64,000 nt of DNA. Origin: Siphonobacter curvatus. GTDB lineage: Bacteria; Bacteroidota; Bacteroidia; Cytophagales; Spirosomataceae. The translations under genes were made by a program, and so were the position numbers. Of this stretch, positions 45,367 to 54,765 are shown in pieces. The stretch spans positions 1-64,000 of the forward strand of contig NZ_PTRA01000005.1 in NCBI RefSeq assembly GCF_002943425.1, read 5' to 3'. The first letter of the stretch is position 1. Each line of letters starts with the position of its first letter. The notes beneath the pieces are model-generated. The model was given only the letters and a program-made list of their open reading frames with translations, had not been told where the DNA came from and ran no database searches.

Positions 45367-46538
45367 TGGAGTTGTTTGTAATAATACAGTTCGTAATCGG
45401 GCAGGAGTTCGGGATGCAGAATTTTAATCAGATCGCCCAGTACCCGCTCCGGATGAACAGCTCCCGATTCCCAGTAATCGTTTGATCCCCGGGCGTTGGT
45501 TCGCTTGCTGTAGTTATACAACTGGCCGGTTTTGAAGGCTTTAAAATCTCCGTAACGGGCGTCTCGGGCCAGGATGTCTTTTTTCGTATCTCGTCCGCTG
45601 ATGCCTACATTCAACCAGTAATCGGCCTGTAGTCCAATGGGATACACGGCCTCGAAGTTAAGCGGCAAACTGCCCGTGGCCCGGGTGGCATTCCAGTGGT
45701 AAGTAGCTCCGGCATCGCGGAAAAACTGAGCCATGTAACTATTGCCATTGGGTACAAACCAGGAATCTTTATAGCTGGTACCGGTGATGATACTGGGCCG
45801 TGTTTTGACCGAACGGGTCAGGGATTTGAGTCGATTGTATTCCTTTTCTACGGCGGCAAATCGCTGATTCACCTGTTCTTCCTGATTAAGTAACGCCGCC
45901 AGCAGCTTCACCCATTCGGCCCGGCCCAGCGGTGTCGTTTCGACCCACTCGGAGTTGATCAGTACAGGTACTCCGGCGGCATTGAGCGTCTGGTAGCGAT
46001 CCATGCGGGCATTGGGTTGCCCCACGGCCATTACCAGATCGGGGTGCATGGCGACCAGCGTTTCTTCGTTGAGCGTCTGATCTTTGCCCACCTGCGTAAT
46101 TTTCTTTTCGTTGATACGAGCAATGACTTTTTCGGAAGATACGTACTTGAGATCGCCCAGTCCTACCAGAATAGCTTCGGCGTCAAGAAAACTAACCAGT
46201 CCAATATGCATGGACGACATTGCCACCAGCGAACGCAGAGGAATCTCAATGAGCTGACTATTCTCGTACCCTTTCGGGCGGGGCGTACCGCGTTGCAGGA
46301 GAACGTAGGTCGCCGTATCCGTGCTCTTTTCAAAGGGACTCATAATCTGTACCACTTTATAATGCGAGCGGTAGGTAATCCGAAAACCTTTGGCGTGTTT
46401 GATCTGGACTTTCTCGGGAAAGTAGTCGTGTTTAACGGCCGCTTCGCCCTGTTCAGCAACGGAAGAGGTGGAACTACACTGGCTCAGTAAACCCAGCGTG
46501 AAGGCTGCCACTACCAACAGTGAAGCCCATTGCCGCAT
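45363..46538 (-). CDS. btuF: Cobalamin ABC transporter substrate-binding lipoprotein
   Basis: A 391-residue periplasmic-binding lipoprotein. The signal MRQWASLLVVAAFTLGLLSQ ends at Cys21 in LLSQCSS. The type III binding fold shows LVSFLDAEAILVGLGDLKYV, HPDLVMAVGQPN and AGVPVLINSEWVETTPLGRAEW. The frame continues to 46619, but the ATG at 46538 gives a clean lipoprotein signal; another ATG at 46574 adds 12 residues. It is the first gene after the cobalamin riboswitch. Confidence 0.85.
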   Translation of the reverse strand: MRQWASLLVVAAFTLGLLSQCSSTSSVAEQGEAAVKHDYFPEKVQIKHAKGFRITYRSHYKVVQIMSPFEKSTDTATYVLLQRGTPRPKGYENSQLIEIPLRSLVAMSSMHIGLVSFLDAEAILVGLGDLKYVSSEKVIARINEKKITQVGKDQTLNEETLVAMHPDLVMAVGQPNARMDRYQTLNAAGVPVLINSEWVETTPLGRAEWVKLLAALLNQEEQVNQRFAAVEKEYNRLKSLTRSVKTRPSIITGTSYKDSWFVPNGNSYMAQFFRDAGATYHWNATRATGSLPLNFEAVYPIGLQADYWLNVGISGRDTKKDILARDARYGDFKAFKTGQLYNYSKRTNARGSNDYWESGAVHPERVLGDLIKILHPELLPDYELYYYKQLQ

Positions 46539-46604
46539 ACATTTCTGCGGAAAAGTAAACAAAGGATGCATCATGATTCGTACGAGCTTTTCTTCCGAAA
46601 GCTG

Positions 46605-46862
46605 TCGGGGGTTAACCACTCAGGCAGGTCTTCTGACTCGTTCTCTTCCCAACCCCTTCCCATACCCAAGAGGGTACAGTGGCGTATCTTGTTAGGAAAT
46701 GTTGGGAGTTTAGGGTTTTGAGTTTAGTGTTTGGAGTATTCTCAACAACTCAGAACGCTAAACGCAACACTCAAAACTCTTGCAGAACTTACAGCAGCGG
46801 AGACTGTTCCGGAATTGCACCGGATTCCCTTTTCAAACCGTCGCCTCACGACGGTTACCTGG
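46605..46862 (-). promoter_or_regulatory. Cobalamin (AdoCbl) riboswitch
   Basis: Reading the minus strand: the 5' hairpin ACCGTCG-TGAG-GCGACGGT, then AAAGGGAATCCGGTGCAA and TTCCGGAACAGTCTCCGC, a variable arm, the B12 box GCCACTGT (46676-46683), GGGAAGGGGTTGGGAAGAG, and GAGTCAGAAGACCTGCC (46621-46640). All conserved blocks of the cobalamin riboswitch are present in order. The variable arm (about 46690-46790) is unusually long and forms its own AT-rich hairpin. It should shut off btuFCD-PduO-cobU when coenzyme B12 is abundant. Confidence 0.93.
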
Positions 46863-46871
46863 ATGGGGCCG

Positions 46872-46879
46872 CAAAACTA
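46872..46879 (-). promoter_or_regulatory. -7 box driving the cobalamin riboswitch
   Basis: TAGTTTTG on the minus strand matches TAnnTTTG. It overlaps the stop region of the upstream ATPase gene and would start transcription about 7-10 bases downstream, at the 5' edge of the riboswitch. The btu operon therefore probably has its own promoter. Confidence 0.5.
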
Positions 46880-47485
46880 CGAAGAAATTGTCGGGTCACT
46901 AACACGAAGCTTGCCTGATTGACAAAAACCGGACTCCGGGATAAAATCAGGTAGCGATCCTTTTTCCAGTATACTTTCCACAAAAGCCACGCGTTCAGCC
47001 ACAGAAACCTGGGGAAGTACGATCAGCTGATAGCCCAGCGACTGATACACCTCCGATAGAGTTTCGTACAGCCGTGTGGCTTCGGCAAAGGTCTGCCAGC
47101 GTTCGGCGTCGTTGACGTAAATTTCTTTCCAGGGCGGAGCCATCAGCACCCAGGGAGCGTAAGGGTATTGGCGGGCCACCTGTATCCACTCTGGTTCCAC
47201 CGGAATGTTGCCCACCCGTAGATACGCCAGAATATCAGGAATGCCCCGGTCGAAAAACGTCAGCGGTCCCTGAGCTTGTTGATAGGCCCTTTGCATTCGT
47301 TCCAAAGCCAGCCCGGCAAAACCGCTCAGATCGTTCCAGGGAACCCGCTTGGAATCCAGCTGTACCTGTTCCTGAATCAGGAGTCGCGATACTTCGGCTG
47401 AAGTAGAATACCCCCGGTCCTGTAATGCTTCAAGTAAGGTACTCTTACCGGCTCCGGGTCCTCCTGAGATGATGATTCGCTGCAT
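46877..47485 (-). CDS. AAA-family ATPase (AAA_28-like) P-loop protein
   Basis: A 202-residue single-domain P-loop protein. Walker A is SGGPGAGKSTLLEAL (GGPGAGKST at 8-16). FFDRGIPDILAYLRVGNI and APPWKEIYVNDAERWQTF are typical of small AAA_28-type kinases or ATPases of uncertain role. No membrane segment. It sits between the metallopeptidase region and the riboswitch, upstream of the B12 transport operon. Linkage to B12 is positional only. Confidence 0.75.
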   Translation of the reverse strand: MQRIIISGGPGAGKSTLLEALQDRGYSTSAEVSRLLIQEQVQLDSKRVPWNDLSGFAGLALERMQRAYQQAQGPLTFFDRGIPDILAYLRVGNIPVEPEWIQVARQYPYAPWVLMAPPWKEIYVNDAERWQTFAEATRLYETLSEVYQSLGYQLIVLPQVSVAERVAFVESILEKGSLPDFIPESGFCQSGKLRVSDPTISS

Positions 47486-48064
47486 TGCCTAAAGTTTGAC
47501 CCACAAAAATACCGATTCTGATGGTCAGACCAACCGGATGCTAAAAGTGGATTTGGCAATACTAGGCAGTAATCGGATAAGTCATACGAATCAGCAAACT
47601 ATAGATCTGTGCCGTTCCTACTCCAATCGGATAGGCCTTGTCTTACCTTACGATAATGTTTTTTTGTATTTTTTTATAAAAAACTAGAACTAATGGAGTA
47701 TGTCAACAAGGGTAATTGCATAGGAGCATCAAACGCATGCCTGATGTTGTAAAGCGTCCTTGAAGAAATTAGTCACCCCATTTCTTCACTAAAACTTTTT
47801 CATCAGATTGCTTCCCGCTTACGCTTTTAGGTACGGCGGGTTTTCAATAAGTACAAATCTGTTCATCGTGTTCACCGCCAAAACTAACTAGATGGAATCA
47901 CTTCAGATGCACTACTTCCGCCCTTCCTGCTTCATTCCTCGTTAGGAAATAACGCTACAGGAGAAAGCCGCTTAGCCACTGCTTTTCTCATGCTCTCTTG
48001 TTCACCCCAAACATTGTACATAAGCATGGGTATGTACACCACATGTCAATAACACTCTATTACT
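47486..48064. other. Divergent spacer before ricin-domain metallopeptidase
   Basis: A 579-base gap between divergently oriented genes. It includes a T-rich stretch near 47656-47690 and an 8-bp inverted repeat at 48015-48038. No cobalamin riboswitch, tRNA or convincing small gene was found. Confidence 0.4.
48015..48038. promoter_or_regulatory. Inverted repeat upstream of metallopeptidase gene
   Basis: TGTACATA (48015-48022) and TATGTACA (48031-48038) are perfect inverted copies around an 8-base spacer, 26 bases before the ATG. This could be a repressor or activator dyad or a leader hairpin. Confidence 0.4.
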
Positions 48065-49129
48065 ATGAAAACGCAAGTAAGTTTAAAAGGACTCGCTCTG
48101 GCGATCCTGGCTTTGGTAACCAGTTGCCAAAAAGAAAACTTAACCCAACCCAAACCTGAATCTAACGTTGTAGTCAGCTCTAAAGGGGCTCGCGTTCCTG
48201 CCTCAGAAACTCTGCAAACCGCTGCGAATGGCCGGTTCTTTATTGTGAATCGACGCAGCGGAAAAATGCTGGATGTGGAAGGTTTACAGACGGCTTCAGG
48301 TTCTAATATTGTCCAGTACGGTGGAACCGGAGCCAGTAATCAGGAATGGACGCTGACCCAGCTTTCGGGTGGATTTTATTCCATTGTAGGGGTGCAAAGT
48401 CAACGTGCGTTGGAAGTGGTACAAAGTTCAACGACCGATGGTGGAGACATTAGCATCGCCAACTACACCGGAGCCAACCAGCAACAATGGCAATTTTTGG
48501 CCTTAGGGGATGGTTATTATCGCATTATTAATCGGAACAGTGGCAAAGATCTGGATGTATTCAACCAGTCGATCGACGATCTGGCCGAGATCAAACAATG
48601 GGGGTATTGGGGTGGAGAAAACCAGCAGTGGGCCTTGATTAAAGCCCAGGAAGCAGGGCAGTTAGGCTGGGTTTTAACGACGTCTAACGTACCCGATGAT
48701 GTACGGGCCCGGATTACCAGTGCCATGAATGACGCCTGTGCCCGCTATAACCGTTTTGCCAATTGGCCCGCCAGAACCCTGACCGTTGAGTATAACACTG
48801 GTGTACAGACCGCCGACGGTAATACCAACGGAAACATTCGCTTCGGGGGTAATCCTAGTTATCAAAACACGCGTACGGCCATGCACGAAATCGGACATAC
48901 CTGGGGTGTAGGCATCTCGGGGGGCTGGTATTCCAACACGTCTACGGGACCCTTCACGGGAGCAAATGCCGTCGCCACTATTAAGACCTTCGATGGTCCG
49001 AATGCGGTCATCAATACCGGCGGAAGTCACTTCTGGCCGTATGGACTGAATTACGATAATGAATGGTCGGAGATTAACGCTTATCGTCACGTAAAACTGG
49101 TATATGCAATGCGGACCGATGGGATGTGA
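48065..49129 (+). CDS. Secreted lipoprotein: ricin-type lectin plus zinc metallopeptidase
   Basis: A 354-residue surface or secreted protein. The lipoprotein signal ends LALVTSCQKEN with Cys21. Residues about 55-205 form a ricin beta-trefoil with three similar repeats: FFIVNRRSGKMLDVEG, FYSIVGVQSQRALEVV and YYRIINRNSGKDLDVF, each ending in a Q-x-W motif (QEWTL, QQWQF, QQWAL). The C-terminal half has the zinc motif HEIGHTWGVG, with His274, Glu275 and His278. It should bind sugars and cleave proteins or glycoproteins outside the cell. The peptidase family is not identified beyond HExxH. Confidence 0.8.
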   Translation: MKTQVSLKGLALAILALVTSCQKENLTQPKPESNVVVSSKGARVPASETLQTAANGRFFIVNRRSGKMLDVEGLQTASGSNIVQYGGTGASNQEWTLTQLSGGFYSIVGVQSQRALEVVQSSTTDGGDISIANYTGANQQQWQFLALGDGYYRIINRNSGKDLDVFNQSIDDLAEIKQWGYWGGENQQWALIKAQEAGQLGWVLTTSNVPDDVRARITSAMNDACARYNRFANWPARTLTVEYNTGVQTADGNTNGNIRFGGNPSYQNTRTAMHEIGHTWGVGISGGWYSNTSTGPFTGANAVATIKTFDGPNAVINTGGSHFWPYGLNYDNEWSEINAYRHVKLVYAMRTDGM

Positions 49130-49175
49130 TACGATTAAAAAGTAAACCCGCCCAGTAGTAGCGTAGATAGAAGGG

Positions 49176-49216
49176 ACCTCCTGATGTAGTTGAAAAACTA
49201 CGTTGGGAGGTTTTTT
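49176..49216 (+). terminator. Intrinsic terminator of metallopeptidase gene
   Basis: ACCTCC (49176-49181) and GTAGTT (49186-49191) pair with AACTAC (49196-49201) and GGAGGT (49206-49211), followed by a T run (to 49216). The rest of the 371-base gap to 49500 shows no recognisable element. Confidence 0.85.
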
Positions 49217-49500
49217 GGTTGTGAGTGTTACCCTAGAGGGTGGATTTATGAAAACGTATGTAGAAACACCAACGTTGTTGGAACGACCTGAAAGTACCCA
49301 AAAACCGGTGATTGAATTACCTGAATAAATGAAATCGGCAAAAGTCAACGAGTGGATGATAAGGAAGAATCAAACGATATTAAGCTGTGCTTACAGAAGT
49401 ATAAGATTGCTAATATCCAAACTATCTAAAAAGACGATTTAATAGCATAGAAATTACGTTGTCAAATAGGAAACAGGTGAACATTGCCCATTACTCTTCT

Positions 49501-50442
49501 CTACCACGCACCCTGTTTCCACGCGTTCCAAGCCAAGCAACCCAGCACCATCACCAGACAGCAGGCGTGGTTGATCCAGCTTACGCGTTTGATTTCGTGC
49601 GGTTCAATCATTCGCTCCTGTTCACCCAGGTACGGCTTTTCTACGCGGATGCCGTGGTAGACGTTAGTGCCGCCGAATCGGCAGTTAAGAATGCCCGCCA
49701 GAGCCGCTTCGGGATACCCCGCGTTGGGGCTTTTGTGCTGATGACCGTATCGGAAAATGAAGCGGAGCCCCCGGCCGCTCGTCGTTACCAGTACCATCAG
49801 TAGGGCCGTGAGTCGGGCGGGAATGAAGTTAGCTACATCGTCGATGCGAGCAGCAACCTTGCCGAATTGCTCATAACGCGGATTGCGGTAACCAATCATG
49901 GAATCGAGCGTATTGACCATTTTGTACGCCATCATACCCGGAATGCCCGCCAGTGCATAATAGAAAAGCGGAGCAATTACGCCGTCACTTAGGTTTTCGG
50001 ACATGGTTTCCAGTACGGCAATACGAATTTGCTGAGCACTGAGCTGGGACGTATCACGACCCACAATGCGGGATAATTGCTTACGCCCCGCTTCCAGCCC
50101 CTGCGTATCGAGTACGGTAAATACCTGTTGGCCTTCGCGGATCAGGTTATGATTGGCTAACCCATACCAGATGAAGACGCCATGAACCAGTCCGGCAATC
50201 CACCAGGGGCCTGCGGAGAGTAACCGTTCCAGTCCCCAAAAGCAGGAAAAGACGGTGATAATCAATACTACAGCAAACAAACCTCCTTTCCAGAATCGAT
50301 ACCGACCCTGATTCAACCAACGTTCGCCCTTGTAGATCGTCGTACCAAAAAGCCGAATGGGGTGGGGCCAGTGGTCCGGATCACCGATTACCAAATCCAG
50401 CCCGTAGCCGAAAATCAGCGGAAAAAAAGTTAACAAGGCCAT
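49501..50442 (-). CDS. cbiB: Adenosylcobinamide-phosphate synthase
   Basis: A 313-residue membrane enzyme that attaches (R)-1-aminopropanol phosphate to adenosylcobyric acid. Motifs are GYGLDLVIGDPDHWPHPIRLFG at the N-terminus (in pieces: LVIGDPDHWPHP), ETMSENLSDGVIAPLFYYA, and YRNPRYEQFGKVAARIDDVANFIPARLTAL. About five hydrophobic helices. The ATG at 50442 is preferred over a GTG at 50466; it overlaps cobD by 13 bases, so the two are likely translationally coupled. Confidence 0.93.
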   Translation of the reverse strand: MALLTFFPLIFGYGLDLVIGDPDHWPHPIRLFGTTIYKGERWLNQGRYRFWKGGLFAVVLIITVFSCFWGLERLLSAGPWWIAGLVHGVFIWYGLANHNLIREGQQVFTVLDTQGLEAGRKQLSRIVGRDTSQLSAQQIRIAVLETMSENLSDGVIAPLFYYALAGIPGMMAYKMVNTLDSMIGYRNPRYEQFGKVAARIDDVANFIPARLTALLMVLVTTSGRGLRFIFRYGHQHKSPNAGYPEAALAGILNCRFGGTNVYHGIRVEKPYLGEQERMIEPHEIKRVSWINHACCLVMVLGCLAWNAWKQGAW

Positions 50443-51437
50443 GTCTGAAGGGCGTTGAGGAGCCACTGGTTTTCTTCGGGCGTACGCGTAGCGATCCGAA
50501 AGTGACGAGGACTTAAGCCCCGAAAATTACTGGCATCCCGAATGAGTAAGCCGTGCGATTCGAGCAGATAGCGTTTTAACTCAGCGGCGGTATTGTCGAG
50601 CGTCTCCCCCAAAAAAAAGTGCGTATGGCTGTTGTGAATCCGAAGTCCCGAATGGGTTCGCAGGGCAGTTACCACCTTTTCTTTATCGATTAAAAGCTGA
50701 TCCAGTGGAAGCTGAATGGCATCAAAGTGTTCGAAAATAAAATGCCCAGCGGCCAGAGCCAGGGCGTTGACGGTCCACGGCTGCTTGTACCGCTTCAATC
50801 GTTCGATGCCGTTTTCCTGAGCCATCACGTAACCCAACCGAAGGCCCGGTATCGCGTAAGTTTTCGTAAGCGACCGCAGGATAATCAGATTCCCATACGA
50901 CGCGATCAGCGATTCGCAGGAGTCAATGGCTCGGGTGAAATCAATAAAGGCCTCATCCACGACGAATACCGTTTGCGGGTACGTTTGAAGCCAGTAGTCC
51001 AGCTTCTGAAAAACGGCTCCCGTGGGATTATTGGGATTGCAGATAAAAACGAGATCGCTCTCGGGCAGGGCCTCCGTTTGCTCCCAGGGCAAAAACGTCA
51101 GGGTATGCCCGTGCATCCGGGTAGCATCTTCGTATTCAGCAAATGCGGGAATCACAATGGTGGTACGACTTCCCGCAAAAGCCTGGGCAACGAGGTAAAT
51201 ACTTTCGGTCGTACCACTATTCACCAGAAACTGCGTGGGAGCCTGCTGATGATGAACCGATAACCGCTCAATCAAACTTTCAGCCAGCACTTCCGGATAG
51301 CGATTGATGCTCGACCAGCGGTCAAACAGATAGGCTTTTAGCCCGGCGGGTTCGCCCCCGTACCAAACGTTTGTACTAAAATCCGCGAGAATGGGCTTTC
51401 CATACTGATACCCATCATCGCCGTGTCCCTGCAACAT
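50430..51437 (-). CDS. cobD: L-threonine-O-3-phosphate decarboxylase (aminotransferase fold)
   Basis: A 335-residue PLP enzyme of the histidinol-phosphate aminotransferase-like class I/II fold. It has the PLP-binding segments FICNPNNPTGAVF and VVDEAFIDF, and the lysine in LRSLTKTYAIPGLRLGY. Position between cobQ and cbiB identifies it as the CobD that makes aminopropanol phosphate rather than as HisC. It is 3 bases from cobQ. Confidence 0.85.
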   Translation of the reverse strand: MLQGHGDDGYQYGKPILADFSTNVWYGGEPAGLKAYLFDRWSSINRYPEVLAESLIERLSVHHQQAPTQFLVNSGTTESIYLVAQAFAGSRTTIVIPAFAEYEDATRMHGHTLTFLPWEQTEALPESDLVFICNPNNPTGAVFQKLDYWLQTYPQTVFVVDEAFIDFTRAIDSCESLIASYGNLIILRSLTKTYAIPGLRLGYVMAQENGIERLKRYKQPWTVNALALAAGHFIFEHFDAIQLPLDQLLIDKEKVVTALRTHSGLRIHNSHTHFFLGETLDNTAAELKRYLLESHGLLIRDASNFRGLSPRHFRIATRTPEENQWLLNALQTWPC

Positions 51438-51440
51438 ACC

Positions 51441-52910
51441 TTAGCTTTTCAAATGAGCGTAAATCTGCTCCATATCTACGTGCTGACGAATGAGATCCGC
51501 CAGTCGATCATACTGTTCCTGTTTGTAGGCGGCGTAATCGAAGCTTACCGACTCGGTGGTATATGCGGACAAAAGCTCTTCGATTACCACCTCATTATCC
51601 AGAATGCCGTGCAGGTACGTGCCCCAGCATCGCTCATTCAGAAAGTAACCATCCGATTGTCCATCTTCGAAAACCGTCAGCGGCTGTTCAGGTCCTAACG
51701 GGCGACTTTCCCCCATGTGAATTTCGTAGCCCGTGCACCAGGAAGATTCCTGGCGATAGCGAAACTGCCGCTGAACAGTGGTTTTGACGGGTTGTAGTAC
51801 CGTCTGGATGGGCAAAATCCCCAGTCCGGCGATACTTGGAATAGCACTTTCCACGCCCTGCGGATCTTCCACGCTCTGGCCCAGCATCTGATAGCCACCG
51901 CAAATGCCAATGACCGTTTTGCCCGCCCGATGAGCCCGCACAATGCTCTGATCGAGCCCACTTTGTTTCAGAATCAGCAAGTCATCAATGGTATTTTTAC
52001 TGCCGGGCAAAATAACGATGTCAGCCTTCGCCAGTTCGTCAGCTTCGCGAGTATAGTACAAATGGACGCGGGGGTCATTCTCCAGTCGGTCGAAATCCGT
52101 GAAGTTTGAAAGTCGATTCAAATGCACAACGGCTACATTGATTTTCTGGGTTTGGGCGACTCGTTTTTTGTATTCCAGAGCCAGAGAGTCTTCAGCTTCA
52201 ATAAAAATATCTTTGAAATAGGGCAGAATACCCACCACGGGCAGACCCGTCAGCTCTTCCAGCATCTGTTTCCCATCGGCAAACAGTCGGGCATCGCCGC
52301 GAAACTTGTTCACCAAGATACCTTTCATGCAAGCCCGTTCTTCGGGGCTTAGCAGAGCAATGGTACCGTAGACACTCCCGAACAAACCACCCCGGTCGAT
52401 GTCACCAATGAGATAAGTGGCCGCTCCGGCGTGCCGGGCCATGCGTAGGTTGGTGATGTCGCGGTGTTTCAGGTTAAGCTCCGAAATGCTCCCAGCTCCT
52501 TCCAGTACGATGGGAGAGTGCCGAGCCGAAAGTCGGTCGAAAGCCCGCGTTACTTCGGCGAATAATTCCTGCCGATCCTGCGTGCGGAAATATTCATACG
52601 CGGACTGCGTACCAACGGGTTTCCCGTTCAGAATGACCTGCGAACGCTGATCGGTAGTCGGCTTAAGCAGCACTGGATTCATGTCCGTGTGGCAGGGAAT
52701 GCCCGCCGCTTCGGCCTGCACGGCCTGAGCACGGCCCATTTCCAGTCCTTCGGGCGTTGCGTAACTGTTCAACGACATATTCTGAGCCTTGAAAGGAGCC
52801 GGAGAATAGCCATCCTGTTTAAAAATCCGGCAGAATCCGGCGGTAATCACACTTTTGCCCACATCAGAGGCTGTGCCCACGAACATAATTGGGCGAAGTG
52901 AAGCATTCAT
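51441..52910 (-). CDS. cobQ: Cobyric acid synthase
   Basis: A 489-residue enzyme (CobQ/CbiP) that amidates four carboxylates of the corrin ring with glutamine and ATP. The N-terminal P-loop-like domain has MFVGTASDVGKSVITAGFCRI, FKAQNMSLNSYAT and GRAQAVQAEAAG. The C-terminal glutamine amidotransferase shows the nucleophile in VIGICGGYQMLG and the His of GTYLHGILDN. The ATG at 52910 begins MNASLRPIMF; the longer frame to 52982 intrudes on the upstream gene. Confidence 0.94.
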   Translation of the reverse strand: MNASLRPIMFVGTASDVGKSVITAGFCRIFKQDGYSPAPFKAQNMSLNSYATPEGLEMGRAQAVQAEAAGIPCHTDMNPVLLKPTTDQRSQVILNGKPVGTQSAYEYFRTQDRQELFAEVTRAFDRLSARHSPIVLEGAGSISELNLKHRDITNLRMARHAGAATYLIGDIDRGGLFGSVYGTIALLSPEERACMKGILVNKFRGDARLFADGKQMLEELTGLPVVGILPYFKDIFIEAEDSLALEYKKRVAQTQKINVAVVHLNRLSNFTDFDRLENDPRVHLYYTREADELAKADIVILPGSKNTIDDLLILKQSGLDQSIVRAHRAGKTVIGICGGYQMLGQSVEDPQGVESAIPSIAGLGILPIQTVLQPVKTTVQRQFRYRQESSWCTGYEIHMGESRPLGPEQPLTVFEDGQSDGYFLNERCWGTYLHGILDNEVVIEELLSAYTTESVSFDYAAYKQEQYDRLADLIRQHVDMEQIYAHLKS

Positions 52911-52917
52911 TTGGCTC

Positions 52918-54756
52918 TTATAACATCCGTCCGGAGACCGTTCGGGTAAGGGTTTCGGCAGAAAAATCTTCCAAAGATACACATTCGGCTCCTAGGGTCT
53001 GTGCCAGCTCACTCGCCCGTCCCAGTCGCACGTAAGCCGTGTCGGTATCGAGTACCAGGGCGGGAATTGTACGCAGGTTGGTCGCCAGTTCCAGCGTTTG
53101 CTGCCAGGCATCGCCACCGCCGGGCAGGGGTACGTTAGCTTTGCCATCGCTTAGGATAATCAGTAAGGGATTTTCGGGTTGCTGTTTCAATACGTCAAGA
53201 GCCAGCTGTAAGGCTTGGGGTAAGGGCGTCCGTCCACCCGTAGGCAGGGTACGCAGAGCCACTTCCGCCCGTTCGACGCTTTGCGTAGGTTCCAGAAGCA
53301 ACTGAGCTTCTACGCCCCGAAAGGCAATGACCGCCACCGTATCACGGCGTTGGTAAGCGTCAGTAAGCAGACGGAGTACACTGCCTTTCACCGCTTCCAT
53401 TCGCCGACTAGCCGCCATGGAACCCGAAGCATCTACCACGAAAAGAATGAAATGTCCGGTTTTTCCGGTTCGTATCGTTTGGTGAAGGTCTTGCCGCGAA
53501 AGCTGAAACGTCTCCGGATCCCGGATCAGGGCCTGCTGTACGCTGGCCGTCAGAGCCAGGTCAGTAGGAGAGGTGCTCGGTACCGTCTGGGTTTTGAAGC
53601 CACGGGGCGTCCGGGCTATTTCACTCCGGCGTCCGTTCAACGCCTCCATCGAATGGTTTTCAACGGTCAAAGCTGGGGGCTCGGCACCGGGAGCTACGCC
53701 CAGTACTTCTTCTTTGGCTGGTTCGGTTTCCGGCTCCGGCTGGGGTAGCGGCGGGGGTGGGGTATTCATCAAATCGTCCAGTTCAGACGAATGGAAGGAC
53801 GGAGATTCGAAGGGCTTTTTGCGTCGTCGATGGGGGAGGACTAATTCCGCAGCTCGTTTAATGTCCGCGGCTTCTACTTCTATTCGACCCTCAAAAGCAG
53901 CCAGGGTAATCGCCGTTTTGTAGAGAACGAGATCGGCCCGTAAGCTACTGATCTGTAATTGGGTACAGAGCTGACTGATGAGGGTGAGCAATCCCTCGGG
54001 CATCTGTACCTGCGGCAGTCGCTCGCGGGCCTGAGCAATGCGAGCCCGTAGGGCCACCTGGGCGGGCTGCCAGTCGTGCATGAACGCCTGCGGGGCCTGA
54101 TCATAGGCCATGCGACGACGCACCACTTCGGTACGCTCGGCAATGGAATCCGGAGCCTGTACGTTGACCATCAGACCAAAGCGGTCCAGAAACTGTGGGC
54201 GTAAGGCTCCTTCTTCAGGATTCATAGTACCGATGAGTACAAACCGCGAGGGGTGGCTTACCGACAAGCCTTCCCGCTGGACGGTATTGATGCCCGAGGC
54301 GGCTACATCGAGCAGTACATCCACCAAATGGTCCGGTAATAAATTGACTTCATCAATGTACAGAATACCCCGGTGAACCTGAGCCAACAGACCCGGCTGG
54401 AGGGCCCGGCGGCGTTCGTTGAGGACGCTTTCCAGATCAAGCTGACCCAGTAGCCGATCTTCAGTGGCACCTAAAGGCAGGTTTACCAGGGGTACGGCTA
54501 CTTCTTCGATTTCGTACTCGCCAGACTGGCTGACCGCATCAAAGTCTAGAATCTGACCGGGTTCCGTATTGAAGCGGGAGCCGGCAATCCGCTGAATGGG
54601 CGGCAGAATTTCGGCCAGTGCCCGGGCAGCGGTACTTTTGGCGGTTCCCTTGTCGCCCTGAATGAGTACGCCGCCAATACCCGGGTTGATTCCACAAAGC
54701 AAAAGGGCGAGGGTAAGTTGATCCTGGCCAACCAGGGCGGAGAAGGGGTACGACAT
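52918..54756 (-). CDS. ChlI/ChlD-fusion metal chelatase subunit (putative cobaltochelatase)
   Basis: A 612-residue fusion of an AAA+ ATPase and a von Willebrand A domain. Walker A is IQGDKGTAKSTAARAL (about 32-47), and NLPLGATEDRLLGQLDLE and GILYIDEVNLL are the ChlI motifs. A proline- and glutamate-rich linker (about 330-370) joins it to a VWA domain with the MIDAS motif VDASGSMAA from Asp442. Family members insert Mg or Co into tetrapyrroles with a large CobN or ChlH subunit. That subunit is not in this window. Placement 7 bases before cobQ favours cobalt. Confidence 0.85.
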   Translation of the reverse strand: MSYPFSALVGQDQLTLALLLCGINPGIGGVLIQGDKGTAKSTAARALAEILPPIQRIAGSRFNTEPGQILDFDAVSQSGEYEIEEVAVPLVNLPLGATEDRLLGQLDLESVLNERRRALQPGLLAQVHRGILYIDEVNLLPDHLVDVLLDVAASGINTVQREGLSVSHPSRFVLIGTMNPEEGALRPQFLDRFGLMVNVQAPDSIAERTEVVRRRMAYDQAPQAFMHDWQPAQVALRARIAQARERLPQVQMPEGLLTLISQLCTQLQISSLRADLVLYKTAITLAAFEGRIEVEAADIKRAAELVLPHRRRKKPFESPSFHSSELDDLMNTPPPPLPQPEPETEPAKEEVLGVAPGAEPPALTVENHSMEALNGRRSEIARTPRGFKTQTVPSTSPTDLALTASVQQALIRDPETFQLSRQDLHQTIRTGKTGHFILFVVDASGSMAASRRMEAVKGSVLRLLTDAYQRRDTVAVIAFRGVEAQLLLEPTQSVERAEVALRTLPTGGRTPLPQALQLALDVLKQQPENPLLIILSDGKANVPLPGGGDAWQQTLELATNLRTIPALVLDTDTAYVRLGRASELAQTLGAECVSLEDFSAETLTRTVSGRML

Positions 54757-54765
54757 GACGCTACG

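Noticed and set aside
46017-46490. 157-codon plus-strand frame
   Set aside because: Antisense shadow of btuF.
48674-49348. 224-codon minus-strand frame
   Set aside because: Antisense to the ricin metallopeptidase, whose motifs are clear on the plus strand.
50727-51263. 178-codon plus-strand frame
   Set aside because: Antisense shadow of cobD.
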